From contig JAFAFA010000048.1 in NCBI GenBank assembly GCA_023423695.1, positions 1-64,000 on the forward strand: a stretch of DNA of 64,000 nt. Direction: 5' to 3'. This document shows, piece after piece, positions 52,182 to 60,123 of the stretch. The DNA is from Pseudomonadota bacterium. GTDB lineage: Bacteria > Pseudomonadota > Alphaproteobacteria > Azospirillales > Azospirillaceae. How positions within the stretch are numbered: position 1 is the first letter of the stretch; every line of letters starts with the position of its first letter. A program made the translations under genes and the position numbers. The notes beneath the pieces are model-generated. The model made no database searches, was not told where the DNA came from, and worked only from the letters and a program-made list of their open reading frames with translations.

Positions 52182-52700
52182 TTACTGCTTCTGCGGCTGT
52201 CCATGCGCGGCGCCCGCCGCCGCACCCGTGTGGTTATGGCCCTGGTCGGAGCCGCTCTGGCCGGCGGCCTCGACGGAGAGTTCGACCTCGACGGTGCCGG
52301 CCTTCTCGAAGCGCAGGGTCAGAGGCACGCGCTCGCCCTTCACGAGCGGCTGCTTGAGGCCGAGCAGCATGACGTGCAGCCCACCCGGCGCCAGCTTCAC
52401 CGATTCACCGGGCGCGACGGCGATGAAGGGCACCTCGCGCATCTTCATCACGCCGTTGTCGTTCAGATGGGTGTGCAGTTCCGCCTTTTCGGCGACGGGG
52501 GTGGAGGCGGCGACCAGCCGGTCTTCCGCCGTGCCGGTATTGGTCAGCGACAGATAGGCGCCGCCGTTGGGCGCCGACGGCGCGGTGGCACGGGCCCAGG
52601 GATGGCCGATGTCGATCGGACCGGCCTTGTAGCTGTGGGCCAGAGCGGCACCGGCGCCGAACAGAGCGAGAGCGGTGGCGATGCCGAGAATGCGCTTCAT
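52182..52700 (-). CDS. Periplasmic copper chaperone PCu(A)C
   Basis: This 172-residue protein has a signal peptide (MKRILGIATALALFGAGAALA) and the PCuAC domain with the copper-binding His/Met set: HTHLNDNGVMKM and GGLHVMLLGL (H(M)x10Mx21HxM pattern). A His-containing tail GHNHTG...AHGQ may add metal binding. It delivers Cu(I) to the CuA or CuB centre of cytochrome oxidase. AGGAG lies 9 bases before the ATG at 52700. It is downstream of a DUF2946 protein on the same strand, an association seen in copper loci. Confidence 0.9.
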   Translation of the reverse strand: MKRILGIATALALFGAGAALAHSYKAGPIDIGHPWARATAPSAPNGGAYLSLTNTGTAEDRLVAASTPVAEKAELHTHLNDNGVMKMREVPFIAVAPGESVKLAPGGLHVMLLGLKQPLVKGERVPLTLRFEKAGTVEVELSVEAAGQSGSDQGHNHTGAAAGAAHGQPQKQ

Positions 52701-52821
52701 TGACTTCTTCTCCTGAAGACGGATGTGGGCATGGCATGCGGCCGGCACGGATCCTTCCGGGATCGGGGCACGCGATGCGCAGCGAATTGAATGGCTGAAT
52801 AGGAAGGTCAGGCGTGCGAGA

Positions 52822-53286
52822 TCACGCGTGAGACGGGGGCCCACGGGCCTGGAGCGTCGACAGGAACCAGCCTGCGGCGATGCGCTCGCCCGGCAGCAGG
52901 CGGGTGTCGCTGGCGACGGCCATGGCCGGCTCGACCGTCAGGGCCGGTGGAGGCAAGGCAAGCCCGGCGATCAGCGGACAGAGCGGGCAATGGCCGCTGC
53001 CGAAGGGTGTCGGGTCGGACGTGCCGCCGTGGCTGTCGCCGCCGGCGTGAATCACGCCGATCAAGGCGATGCCGTAGTTCGCCGCTCCGAATTCCGCAGG
53101 ATCGACGTCGATCGTCGCGAAGCCGCCGGACGAACAGATCTGCAGGGCCGTCGTCTCTCCGGACCGTGCGACGGCGGTCGCGACGGGCATCCAGCCCCAG
53201 GCGATGATCTGCAGCAACAGCGCAGCCATCCCGGCCAACAGGCCGAGCCTCCGCAGTTGTCGCACTGTCCACCGACCGAACGCCAT
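52822..53286 (-). CDS. DUF2946-like exported protein
   Basis: This 154-residue protein has a hydrophobic N-terminal helix (~17-37) and a HCPLCPLIAGLALP segment near residue 105. A CxxC-bearing C-terminal part next to a second hydrophobic region is typical of DUF2946 proteins found near copper genes. Function is not established. The ATG at 53286 has GGAG five bases upstream; a more upstream ATG at 53376 lacks a site. It probably forms an operon with the PCuAC chaperone 121 bases downstream. Confidence 0.65.
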   Translation of the reverse strand: MAFGRWTVRQLRRLGLLAGMAALLLQIIAWGWMPVATAVARSGETTALQICSSGGFATIDVDPAEFGAANYGIALIGVIHAGGDSHGGTSDPTPFGSGHCPLCPLIAGLALPPPALTVEPAMAVASDTRLLPGERIAAGWFLSTLQARGPPSHA

Positions 53287-53392
53287 CCGGCTCCGCCGCC
53301 CTTCGACACCGCCGGACCGAACCGGCACGACAGCACCATAACGCAGCCGGTCCGACCGGACGAGGGGCAAATGCACTTAAATTCGGCAGGGC

Positions 53393-54115
53393 TCACGCCA
53401 GCAGGCGGAAGGCCGGTTCCGGGCGGGACAGCAGCTCGCGGCGCAACGCTTCGATGGCCGCATCGTCACGGGCGGCGCGGGGGATGGGCACCGGCACCTC
53501 GGCCACCACCCGCCCCGGCGACGGCGCCAGCAGAAGCAGCCGGTCGGCCAGCGCCAGCGCCTCGCGCAGGTTGTGGGTCACCAGCAGGACGGTGGTCGGC
53601 CGCCGGTCCAGCAAGTCCGCCAGCAGGGCGCGCAGCCGCAGCGCCGTCGGTTCGTCCAACGAAACGAATGGTTCATCCATCAGCAGCAGGTCCGGCTCCA
53701 CCACGAAGGCACGGGCCAGCGCCACCCGTCGCGCCATGCCCAGCGACAGCTGGGTCGGAAAGCGGTCGGCGAAGGGCGTCAGCCCCAGCGCCTCCAGCAT
53801 GGCGTCGACCGCCGGCCCCCTGCGCTGCGCCCTGGGCAGGACAAGCGCCAGATTCTGCCGCACGCTGCGCCAGGGCAGCAGCCGCGGTTCCTGGAACACA
53901 TAACCCAGCCGCGCCGGTCCGCCATCGGGACGGGCGCCGATGCTGACCTCTCCGTCGAAGGCGTGGTCCAGCCCGGCGACGATGCCGAGCGCCGTCGTCT
54001 TGCCGCAGCCGCTGGGACCGACCAGGGCCACGACCTCCCCCGCCGCGGCGGACAGGGACAGGCCGCGCACAGCCTCCACCGCGCCGAAGCGCTTGGAGCG
54101 GATCTCAAGCGTCAG
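53393..54115 (-). CDS. ABC transporter ATP-binding protein (nitrate/sulfonate/taurine type)
   Basis: An ATPase of about 240 residues with Walker A VGPSGCGKTT, Q-loop VFQEPRLLPW, a variant signature LSLGMARRVALARA (Gly to Leu at the third position) and Walker B LLLMDEPF with H-loop THNLREA. The family is that of SsuB/TauB. The start is uncertain: the domain begins LTLEIRSKRFG, overlapping the permease stop, yet no ATG, GTG or TTG lies there. CTG at 54115 fits the overlap; the nearest in-frame ATG is at 54229, inside the permease gene. It powers the importer with the permease and binding protein upstream. Confidence 0.85.
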   Translation of the reverse strand: MTLEIRSKRFGAVEAVRGLSLSAAAGEVVALVGPSGCGKTTALGIVAGLDHAFDGEVSIGARPDGGPARLGYVFQEPRLLPWRSVRQNLALVLPRAQRRGPAVDAMLEALGLTPFADRFPTQLSLGMARRVALARAFVVEPDLLLMDEPFVSLDEPTALRLRALLADLLDRRPTTVLLVTHNLREALALADRLLLLAPSPGRVVAEVPVPIPRAARDDAAIEALRRELLSRPEPAFRLLA

Positions 54116-54860
54116 CGGGCAAGCGCCGCCAGCGCTGGCAGCGCCGCTCGACCGGTTGGAGGACGCCGTATTCCAAAAGCTGGACCACGGCCACGAACGC
54201 AACGGTGTAAGCCAGGATTCCTGCGACATCGAACGTCTGGAAAAGGAGGTTGATCTGGAATCCGACACCGTCGCTGCGACCCAGCAGTTCGACCACCAGC
54301 ACGATCTTCCAGATCAGCGCAAGGCCGGACCGCGCGGCAGCGGCGATGGTGGGGGTGAGTTGCGGCAGCAGCACATGGCGCAGCCGGTCGGCGGGCGACA
54401 TGCGATAGACATGGGCCATGTCGATCAGCCCCTCGTCGATGGCGCGGGCACCGGCACGCACCAGGACGACCGTGTTGGGGATCTTGTTGACGGCCACCGC
54501 ACCGATGGCCGCGGCTTCGGTCAGGCCGAACCAGACATAGGCCAGCACGATCACCACCAGCGCCGGCAAATTCAGGAAGAAGACCAGCCACGGCCCGAAC
54601 AGCCGGTCGATGAACAGGGAGCGGCCCATCGCCACCCCCAGCCCGGTGCCGATCGACATGGCGAGCGCGAAGGCGCCCAGCACCCGCAGCAGCGTGGCGC
54701 CGAGATGGTGGAACAGCGCCCCGCTCTCCGCCTCGCGCAGCAGGGATTGGGCGACCGGCAACGGCCCCGGCAGCAGGCGTCCGCCGACCAGCATCGCCGC
54801 CGCCTGCCAGCAGGCCAGCAGCAGCAGGATCGACAGCATCGGCATCAGGGCGCGGCGCAC
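54105..54860 (-). CDS. ABC transporter permease (nitrate/sulfonate/taurine type)
   Basis: This 251-residue protein has about six helices and the EAA-like loop near NKIPNTVVLVRAGARAIDEGLIDMAHVYRMSPADRLRHVLLPQLTP, contacting the ATPase. It starts at a GTG (54860) three bases after the binding-protein stop. The family imports alkanesulfonates, taurine or related anions; in quinoprotein loci similar systems are linked to alcohol oxidation. Confidence 0.88.
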   Translation of the reverse strand: MRRALMPMLSILLLLACWQAAAMLVGGRLLPGPLPVAQSLLREAESGALFHHLGATLLRVLGAFALAMSIGTGLGVAMGRSLFIDRLFGPWLVFFLNLPALVVIVLAYVWFGLTEAAAIGAVAVNKIPNTVVLVRAGARAIDEGLIDMAHVYRMSPADRLRHVLLPQLTPTIAAAARSGLALIWKIVLVVELLGRSDGVGFQINLLFQTFDVAGILAYTVAFVAVVQLLEYGVLQPVERRCQRWRRLPADA

Positions 54861-54863
54861 CGG

Positions 54864-55874
54864 CTATGCCCCGCCGGTCCAGAAGGTGCCGGGCGCGATG
54901 GTCGCCGCGTCGCCGACCAGATCCCGTCCGCCGAGCCGGGCCAGCAGCGCATAGAGCTGCGCAGCGCCGGCCCGCTCCTCCGCGGTCCAGCGGCGGGGAA
55001 TGCCCTCGCGATAGCGGTCGCGCAGGGTGCGGAAGGTGGCGTCGTCCTCCGCCTGCATCAGCGCGGCCAGCCGGTCCCAGGCGGCATCCGATTGCGCCAG
55101 CAGCGCCTTCGCCCTGCCGGTGGCCGCCTGGAATCCGGCAAGCGCGGCCGGGTTGGCACGCGCCCACTCCTCGCGGAAGACGTATCCGATGGACGGTATG
55201 TCCGCCGGCTGGCCCAGTGCGGTCAGCATGTCCGACACCGTGACCAGCACGCGCATGCCCCGCGCCTCCAGCCGGGCGGCGAAGGGCCAGTAGGTCAGCA
55301 CGGCATCCAGGTCGCCGTCGGCGATCTTGCTGTTCAGCAGCGGCGGCGCACCGAAGAAGGGCTGGGCGTCGCGGTCGAGCGCAAGGCCGTGCCGGTCGCC
55401 GGCCAGCGCCTTCAGCAGGAGCCAGCTCTTGTCCAGCGGGCTGCCGGCGACGCCGATGCGCTTGCCGCGCAAGTCGGCGATTCCAGAGATTGCGGAGCCG
55501 GCCGGCACCACCAGCGCACCGACGGCGGTCGAATAGGGGATGAAGGACAGCGCCTCGCCCTTCGTGCGCATGCGCGAAACCCACAGCCAGTCGGAGACGA
55601 TCACCTCCACGCCGCCGGCCTGCAGCGCCACCTGCGTGGCAGCGCTGCTCGCCAACTCCACCAGCCGCAGGTCGATCCCCGCCTCTTGGTCGAAGCGGTT
55701 GGCGCGGACGGTGTCGAGTTCCCAGCTGACCGTTCCGAACTTCAGCACCCCGGCGCGGACGACCGGCCGCTCGGCGGCGAAGCTTGGCCGGATCGCAGCC
55801 GATGCGACAAGCGCACCAGTGGCCAGCGCGCCGGCGGCAAGCAGCGCCGCCCGTCTCGTACAGCCTGCCGACAT
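54864..55874 (-). CDS. ABC transporter substrate-binding protein (SsuA/TauA-like)
   Basis: This 336-residue protein has a twin-arginine-type leader (CTRRAALLAAGALATGALVASAAIRPSFAAE). The NMT1/SsuA fold follows, with VLKFGTVSWELDTVRANRFDQEAGIDLRLVELASSAATQVALQAGGVEVIVSDWLWVSR. It delivers a ligand to the permease/ATPase pair. The ATG at 55874 gives the leader at the N-terminus, with GGGGA seven bases upstream. In this locus it may serve a cofactor or metal ligand of the quinoprotein system, which is inference. Confidence 0.87.
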   Translation of the reverse strand: MSAGCTRRAALLAAGALATGALVASAAIRPSFAAERPVVRAGVLKFGTVSWELDTVRANRFDQEAGIDLRLVELASSAATQVALQAGGVEVIVSDWLWVSRMRTKGEALSFIPYSTAVGALVVPAGSAISGIADLRGKRIGVAGSPLDKSWLLLKALAGDRHGLALDRDAQPFFGAPPLLNSKIADGDLDAVLTYWPFAARLEARGMRVLVTVSDMLTALGQPADIPSIGYVFREEWARANPAALAGFQAATGRAKALLAQSDAAWDRLAALMQAEDDATFRTLRDRYREGIPRRWTAEERAGAAQLYALLARLGGRDLVGDAATIAPGTFWTGGA

Positions 55875-55917
55875 GGTGCCATCCCCGGCGTCTGGTTGAA
55901 CCGACAGTCTAGGAGGT

Positions 55918-55932
55918 TTGGATATGTTCGTA
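55918..55932 (+). promoter_or_regulatory. Degenerate relative of the quinoprotein-locus motif
   Basis: TTGGATATGTTCGTA resembles the TTGGACTTTCGTA part of the motif at 61917-61934 but with two extra bases. It lies 44 bases upstream of the binding-protein start. Weak on its own. Confidence 0.25.
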
Positions 55933-56017
55933 TATTCAACGATAGGAGGATGGGGCGGAGTATGCGGGGGTGCCGGCCTTCGACACCCCCGTTCCCGCCG
56001 TCCCGCCCCTTGCTCCG

Positions 56018-56485
56018 TCACTGATCGTAGGTTCCCGCACCGACGATGTAGTTGCCGTCGCGGGTGACGTAGGAATGCTTGTGCTCGACCTTGTTGGTCT
56101 GGCGGTTCAGCCAGACGTAGTCGATGACGGCGCTCGGCTTGTCCTTGGTTTCCGTGATCATCGCCTGGACGATGGGCTTGCCTTCGGCATCCTTCAGCTC
56201 GGCAGCCTCGGAGCCGGCAAGACGCGGGTTGGCGCCGGAGGCCACGTAACGGCCCTTGGTGTCGAAGACGAAGACATACAGCTCGCCGCGGCGGAAGTTG
56301 CCCTTCGGGTCCTGGAACGCCTTGGTGGCTTCCTCCGGCCCCTTGGACTTCAGATAGGCGACGGCGTCGGCGACCAGCGATTTGGCCTGTTCGGGGGTGG
56401 CGCGGTCGGCAGCGAACGACGTGGCGGCCGGCGCGGCAAACAGGGCCGCGGCGACGGCGACCAGGGAAGCGGTTCTGCGGATCAT
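56018..56485 (-). CDS. Exported single-cache domain protein
   Basis: This 155-residue protein has a signal peptide (MIRRTASLVAVAAALFAAPAATSFA) and a single-cache-like domain: FRRGELYVFVFDTKGRYVASGANPRLAG, then IDYVWLNRQTNKVEHKHSYVTRDGNYIVGAGTYDQ. There is no membrane or signalling part, so it is a free periplasmic sensor or ligand-binding protein. It lies 66 bases downstream of pedF in the alcohol oxidation locus. Similar proteins recur in such loci, but the ligand is unknown. AAGGTGG precedes the ATG. Confidence 0.82.
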   Translation of the reverse strand: MIRRTASLVAVAAALFAAPAATSFAADRATPEQAKSLVADAVAYLKSKGPEEATKAFQDPKGNFRRGELYVFVFDTKGRYVASGANPRLAGSEAAELKDAEGKPIVQAMITETKDKPSAVIDYVWLNRQTNKVEHKHSYVTRDGNYIVGAGTYDQ

Positions 56486-56551
56486 GAATGACCACCTTCA
56501 GGGAAGTAGAACGGGATCGGAAAGCCAGTGGTTGGCAATGGGGGCAGCGGC

Positions 56552-56980
56552 TCAGTCCTCGTGCACGGTCTCCAGCCAGGAGCGGATCGACCACAGCGCC
56601 TCCTGCCCCAGCGCCTCGCCGAAGGCCGGCATGTAGGTGACGCCGTTGCGGATGGAGCCGTTGATCACACGCTCCTTGAACCACTCGTCGCCGGCATCGC
56701 CCTTCTCCAGATAGCGCAGGTCGGGGGCGATGCCGCCGGAGACCGCACCCAGGCCATGACAGCGCGCGCAATTCTGGTTGAAGGCGGAGGAGCCGATCTC
56801 GATGGCGCGCTGGTTGCTGCGGTATGGGTTGCTGTCGCGCCACTTGTCGCCCAGCTTCTCCAGCCCGGTGGTATCGACCGCCTGCGGCACGACATCGCCA
56901 TGGGCGTAAACAAGGCCGGGGAGCGCCACGGCGCCGATCAAACCAACAGCGGCTGCAATTCGAAGAATCCGTGCATTCAT
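56552..56980 (-). CDS. pedF: Cytochrome c550 PedF
   Basis: This 142-residue periplasmic cytochrome has a signal peptide (residues 1-26) and one CxxCH haem site at C71-C74-H75. The preceding segment VPQAVDTTGLEKLGDKWRDSNPYR is characteristic of PedF, and an axial Met is likely in TYMPAFGE. It takes electrons from the PQQ alcohol dehydrogenase on the same strand upstream. AGAGGGA lies about 10 bases before the ATG at 56980. An 18-bp motif shared with 61917-61934 lies at 57062-57079 upstream of it. Confidence 0.9.
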   Translation of the reverse strand: MNARILRIAAAVGLIGAVALPGLVYAHGDVVPQAVDTTGLEKLGDKWRDSNPYRSNQRAIEIGSSAFNQNCARCHGLGAVSGGIAPDLRYLEKGDAGDEWFKERVINGSIRNGVTYMPAFGEALGQEALWSIRSWLETVHED

Positions 56981-57061
56981 GAGTAAGACGTTCCCTCTGT
57001 TTCTCGCCGCCCTGCGGCTTCTGCTTCGCATGAGCGGACGTTATCAGCAGTGGGGCAGACA

Positions 57062-57079
57062 AATAATTGGACTATGGTA
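57062..57079. promoter_or_regulatory. 18-bp shared motif upstream of pedF
   Basis: AATAATTGGACTATGGTA is identical at 16 of 18 positions to AATAATTGGACTTTCGTA at 61917-61934. It lies 82-99 bases upstream of pedF and may be the site of the regulator of alcohol oxidation, such as a LuxR-type AgmR/ExaE factor. Confidence 0.45.
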
Positions 57080-57128
57080 GGACACAACAGAACAGGGGAA
57101 CAATTCGACTGGAGCACATTGAACAACG

Positions 57129-57164
57129 AGCCGAGCGGACCGGATTGCTCCGGTCCGCTCGGCT
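57129..57164 (-). terminator. Hairpin terminator of the PQQ dehydrogenase gene
   Basis: A perfect 16-bp stem, AGCCGAGCGGACCGGA with TCCGGTCCGCTCGGCT, and a 4-base loop begin 21 bases after the dehydrogenase stop. It separates the very highly structured gene from pedF, allowing separate transcript levels. Confidence 0.75.
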
Positions 57165-57184
57165 TCCAGCCGGTCGGGGATCGA

Positions 57185-58951
57185 TCAGGCCTTGGGCAGC
57201 TTGAAGACCCAGAGCGAGCCGCCCTGGTTGATGTCCTTCACCAGCTTGGCGACATCGCCGCCCCACAGCGGCACGGCGCCACCCCAGCCGGAGACGACAG
57301 CGACATACTGCTCGCCATCCATCTTCCAGGTGACCGGGCTGCCGACCACGCCGGAGCCGGTCTGGAACTTCCAGACCTCCTGGCCCGACTTGGCGTCGAA
57401 GGCCTTCAGGTAGCCTTCTGGCGTGCCGGTGAAGACGAGGTTGCCGGCGGTGGTCAGCACACCACCCCACAGCGGGGCCGGGTTCTTGTATTCCCAGACG
57501 ATCTTGCCGGTCTTCGGATCGACGGCGCGCAGCGCGCCGATGTAGTCGTCGTACAGCGGCTTGATGGTGAAGCCGGCGCCGAGATAGGCCGCCCCCTTCT
57601 TGTAGGTGATCGGCTCGTTCCAGATGTCCATGCCCCACTCGTTGGCCGGGACGTAGAACAGCTCCGTCTGCGGGTTGTAGGCCATCGGCATCCAGTTCTT
57701 GGCGCCGAGGAAGGCGGGAGCCGCGAAGACCGATTTGCCCTTGGCGTCGCCGCTCCCCTCGCCGGGAGCGCCGGGACGGTTCTCGTCGACGTACATCGGG
57801 CGGCCGGTCTCGATGTCGATGCCCTTGGCCCAGGTGATCTTGGTGACGAAGGGCGTGGCGTTGATCAGTTTGCCGGTGTTGCGGTCGATGACGTAGAAGA
57901 AGCCGTTGCGGTCGGCCTTGCCGCCGGCCTTGATGACCTTGCCGTCCTTCTTCAGGTCGAAGGAGACGAACTCGTTCACGCCGTCGAAGTCCCAGCCGTC
58001 ATGCGGCGTGGTCTGGTAGTGCCATTTGATCTCGCCGTTGTCCGGATTGATGGCGAGCGTGGAGGAGGTGTAGAGGTTGTCGCCCGGACGCAGGTGCGAA
58101 TTCCACGGCGCCGGGTTGCCGGTGCCGAAGAACAGGCTCTTGGTCTCCGGATCGTAGGTGCCGCCCAGCCAGGTGGCGCCGCCGCCGGTCTTGTACATGT
58201 CGCCCGGCCAGCTGGCGTTGGTCTTGCCGGTGACGGTCGATTCCTTGCCGTTCAGCATGCCCATGTTGCCTTCGATGGTCGGGCGTTGCCACACCAGTTC
58301 GCCCGTCTCGGCATCGCGGGCCTCGACCATGCCGATGACGCCGAACTCGCCGCCGGAATTGCCGGTGATGATCTTGCCATCGACGATCATTGGGGCGGCG
58401 GTGTTGGAATAACCTTCCTTGTAGTCCTGAAGCTTCTTGTTCCAGACGACCTTGCCGGTCTCGCGGTTCAGCGCGACGAGGCGGGCGTCCAGCGTGGCGA
58501 AGTAGATCTTGTCCTTGTAGATCGCCGCACCGCGGTTCACGACGTCGCAGCAGGGCATGATGCCGTCGGGCAGGCGGTGGTTGTATTCCCACTTCTTGTG
58601 GCCGGTGCGGGCATCGACCGCATAGAGGCGGGAGTAGGAGCCGGTGACGTAGATGGTGCCGTCATAAATGATGGGCTGCGCTTCCTGCCCGCGCTGCTTC
58701 TCGCCGCCGAAGGAGAAGGACCAGACCGGGACCAGCTTCTTGACGGTGTCGGCGTTCAGGTCGGTCAGCGGACTGAAGCGCTGGGCCTGCGGTCCCATGC
58801 CATAGGTCAGGACCGCTTCGGTGTTGGTTGCGCTCTTCAGCAGATCCTCGTTGGAGGGGCCACTGGAGGGGGCGTCTGCGGCGAGAACGCCGGTGGCGCT
58901 GAACGCGGTCAGCGAGGCTGCCAGGGCGAGACTTGTAACCAGGCGCTTCAT
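57185..58951 (-). CDS. PQQ-dependent alcohol dehydrogenase, lanthanide-type active site (PedH/ExaA/XoxF-related)
   Basis: This 588-residue periplasmic quinoprotein has a signal peptide (1-24) and an eight-bladed propeller with tryptophan-docking repeats. The adjacent-cysteine disulfide is C134-C135 (MPCCDVVNRG). Metal ligands are expected at E202, N279 and D321. The residue two after the catalytic D321 is D323 (GWDFDGVNEF). This extra Asp marks lanthanide-dependent enzymes; Ca-dependent ones have Ala, Ser or Thr. The sequence style (NGFFYVIDRNTGKLINATPFV) and PedF partner point to the ethanol-oxidising group. GGGAGG precedes the ATG at 58951. Confidence 0.92.
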   Translation of the reverse strand: MKRLVTSLALAASLTAFSATGVLAADAPSSGPSNEDLLKSATNTEAVLTYGMGPQAQRFSPLTDLNADTVKKLVPVWSFSFGGEKQRGQEAQPIIYDGTIYVTGSYSRLYAVDARTGHKKWEYNHRLPDGIMPCCDVVNRGAAIYKDKIYFATLDARLVALNRETGKVVWNKKLQDYKEGYSNTAAPMIVDGKIITGNSGGEFGVIGMVEARDAETGELVWQRPTIEGNMGMLNGKESTVTGKTNASWPGDMYKTGGGATWLGGTYDPETKSLFFGTGNPAPWNSHLRPGDNLYTSSTLAINPDNGEIKWHYQTTPHDGWDFDGVNEFVSFDLKKDGKVIKAGGKADRNGFFYVIDRNTGKLINATPFVTKITWAKGIDIETGRPMYVDENRPGAPGEGSGDAKGKSVFAAPAFLGAKNWMPMAYNPQTELFYVPANEWGMDIWNEPITYKKGAAYLGAGFTIKPLYDDYIGALRAVDPKTGKIVWEYKNPAPLWGGVLTTAGNLVFTGTPEGYLKAFDAKSGQEVWKFQTGSGVVGSPVTWKMDGEQYVAVVSGWGGAVPLWGGDVAKLVKDINQGGSLWVFKLPKA

Positions 58952-59160
58952 GTGCGGTTGCCTCCCAATACTGATGATGACGGCACCGCCCGGGCAAGGT
59001 CCGACCGTTGCCGCAGGACGGGCGGGTCCGGCGGTGCTGGGTCGGGATCGGGGCGGCTATCAGGATGTTGGCGGCCGCAAGGGCCGCGTCGCTTCACGAT
59101 ATCGGCAGTGTAGACGGATGATCGGTCGGGTAAATTGTCGGATAGTAGCAGTCGCAAGCG

Positions 59161-60123
59161 TCAATTGACTTTGGGAAGGCTCTCCTGCTCGATCCTTGGC
59201 CAGAGATGGGCGACGGAACGGCGATACTCTTCACGCAGCACGTCCAGCACTGCGAAGCGCTCCGGAATCGGCAGTTCCAGCGCTTCCGCCATGTCCATGC
59301 CCGACTCCATCGCCTGACGCAGCGTGCCGTCCAGCCAGGTCAGCCAATCGCGGGTCTGGGAGACGCAGGCCTTGTCGGGACGGATGTGGCCGTGGTTGGG
59401 CACCAGCAGCCGGATGTCCAGCGCATCCACCGCGTCCAGTTCCTTCAGCCAGTCGGCGATGGAGGCATGCGGCGTGGTGGGCGTGCGGTTGCAGAACACG
59501 ACGCCGCCGGCGAACAGCACGCCCGTGGTCTCGTCCAGGATCATCAGGTCGGCGGCGGTGTGGCCGGCCAGCGGGATCAGCCGCAGCCGGTGGTCGCCGA
59601 ATTTGACGGTGGAGCCGTAGACCGGCTCGTTCGGTACCGTCACCTCGGTCCCGCGCATCCAGTCGCCGACCAGCCTGTACATGTTCTCGGCGATGCCGCT
59701 CCCTTCCTCCTGGATGCCGGCGATGGTGCCGGGCAGCGCCGCGAGCGGCACGTCGGCGAAAGCCTGGGAACCCAGCCAGTAATCGGGATGCAGGTTGCTG
59801 ACGAAAACCTTGCGGATCGGCTTGTCGGTGACCTTGCGGATGGCGGCGCGCATCTCCTCGCCATAGCGGCGGGACGGGCCGGTCTGGATGACGATCACCC
59901 CGTCAGCGGTGACGATGAAGCCGGAATTCAGGATGTTGCCGCCGTTGGCGCGGGTGAAATGCTTGGTCGATCCCTCGAACACATAGGTGTCGGGGGCGAT
60001 GCGCGTCGGCTTCAGGTCGTAGCTCAGCGGGCCGGAGGCCTGTGCGGTGGCAGTGAGAGCCGTGGTGAGACCGGCGGCAAGAACGGCAGCGAGCGCCAGC
60101 CGGCGCAGGAGCTTCATCGTCAT
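59161..60123 (-). CDS. Quinoprotein-relay metallo-beta-lactamase-fold protein (SoxH-related)
   Basis: This 320-residue protein has a signal peptide (~1-30) and a metallo-beta-lactamase fold. The usual HxHxDH zinc motif reads N110-L-H112-P-D114-Y (VSNLHPDYWLG), so two of four ligands are replaced. Later ligands remain in AGHTAAD and PNHGHIRPD. Related SoxH-like proteins accompany PQQ dehydrogenases and SoxYZ-like carriers in many genomes. Its ATG overlaps the carrier gene stop by four bases (ATGA). It lies upstream of the dehydrogenase gene on the same strand. Confidence 0.85.
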   Translation of the reverse strand: MTMKLLRRLALAAVLAAGLTTALTATAQASGPLSYDLKPTRIAPDTYVFEGSTKHFTRANGGNILNSGFIVTADGVIVIQTGPSRRYGEEMRAAIRKVTDKPIRKVFVSNLHPDYWLGSQAFADVPLAALPGTIAGIQEEGSGIAENMYRLVGDWMRGTEVTVPNEPVYGSTVKFGDHRLRLIPLAGHTAADLMILDETTGVLFAGGVVFCNRTPTTPHASIADWLKELDAVDALDIRLLVPNHGHIRPDKACVSQTRDWLTWLDGTLRQAMESGMDMAEALELPIPERFAVLDVLREEYRRSVAHLWPRIEQESLPKVN

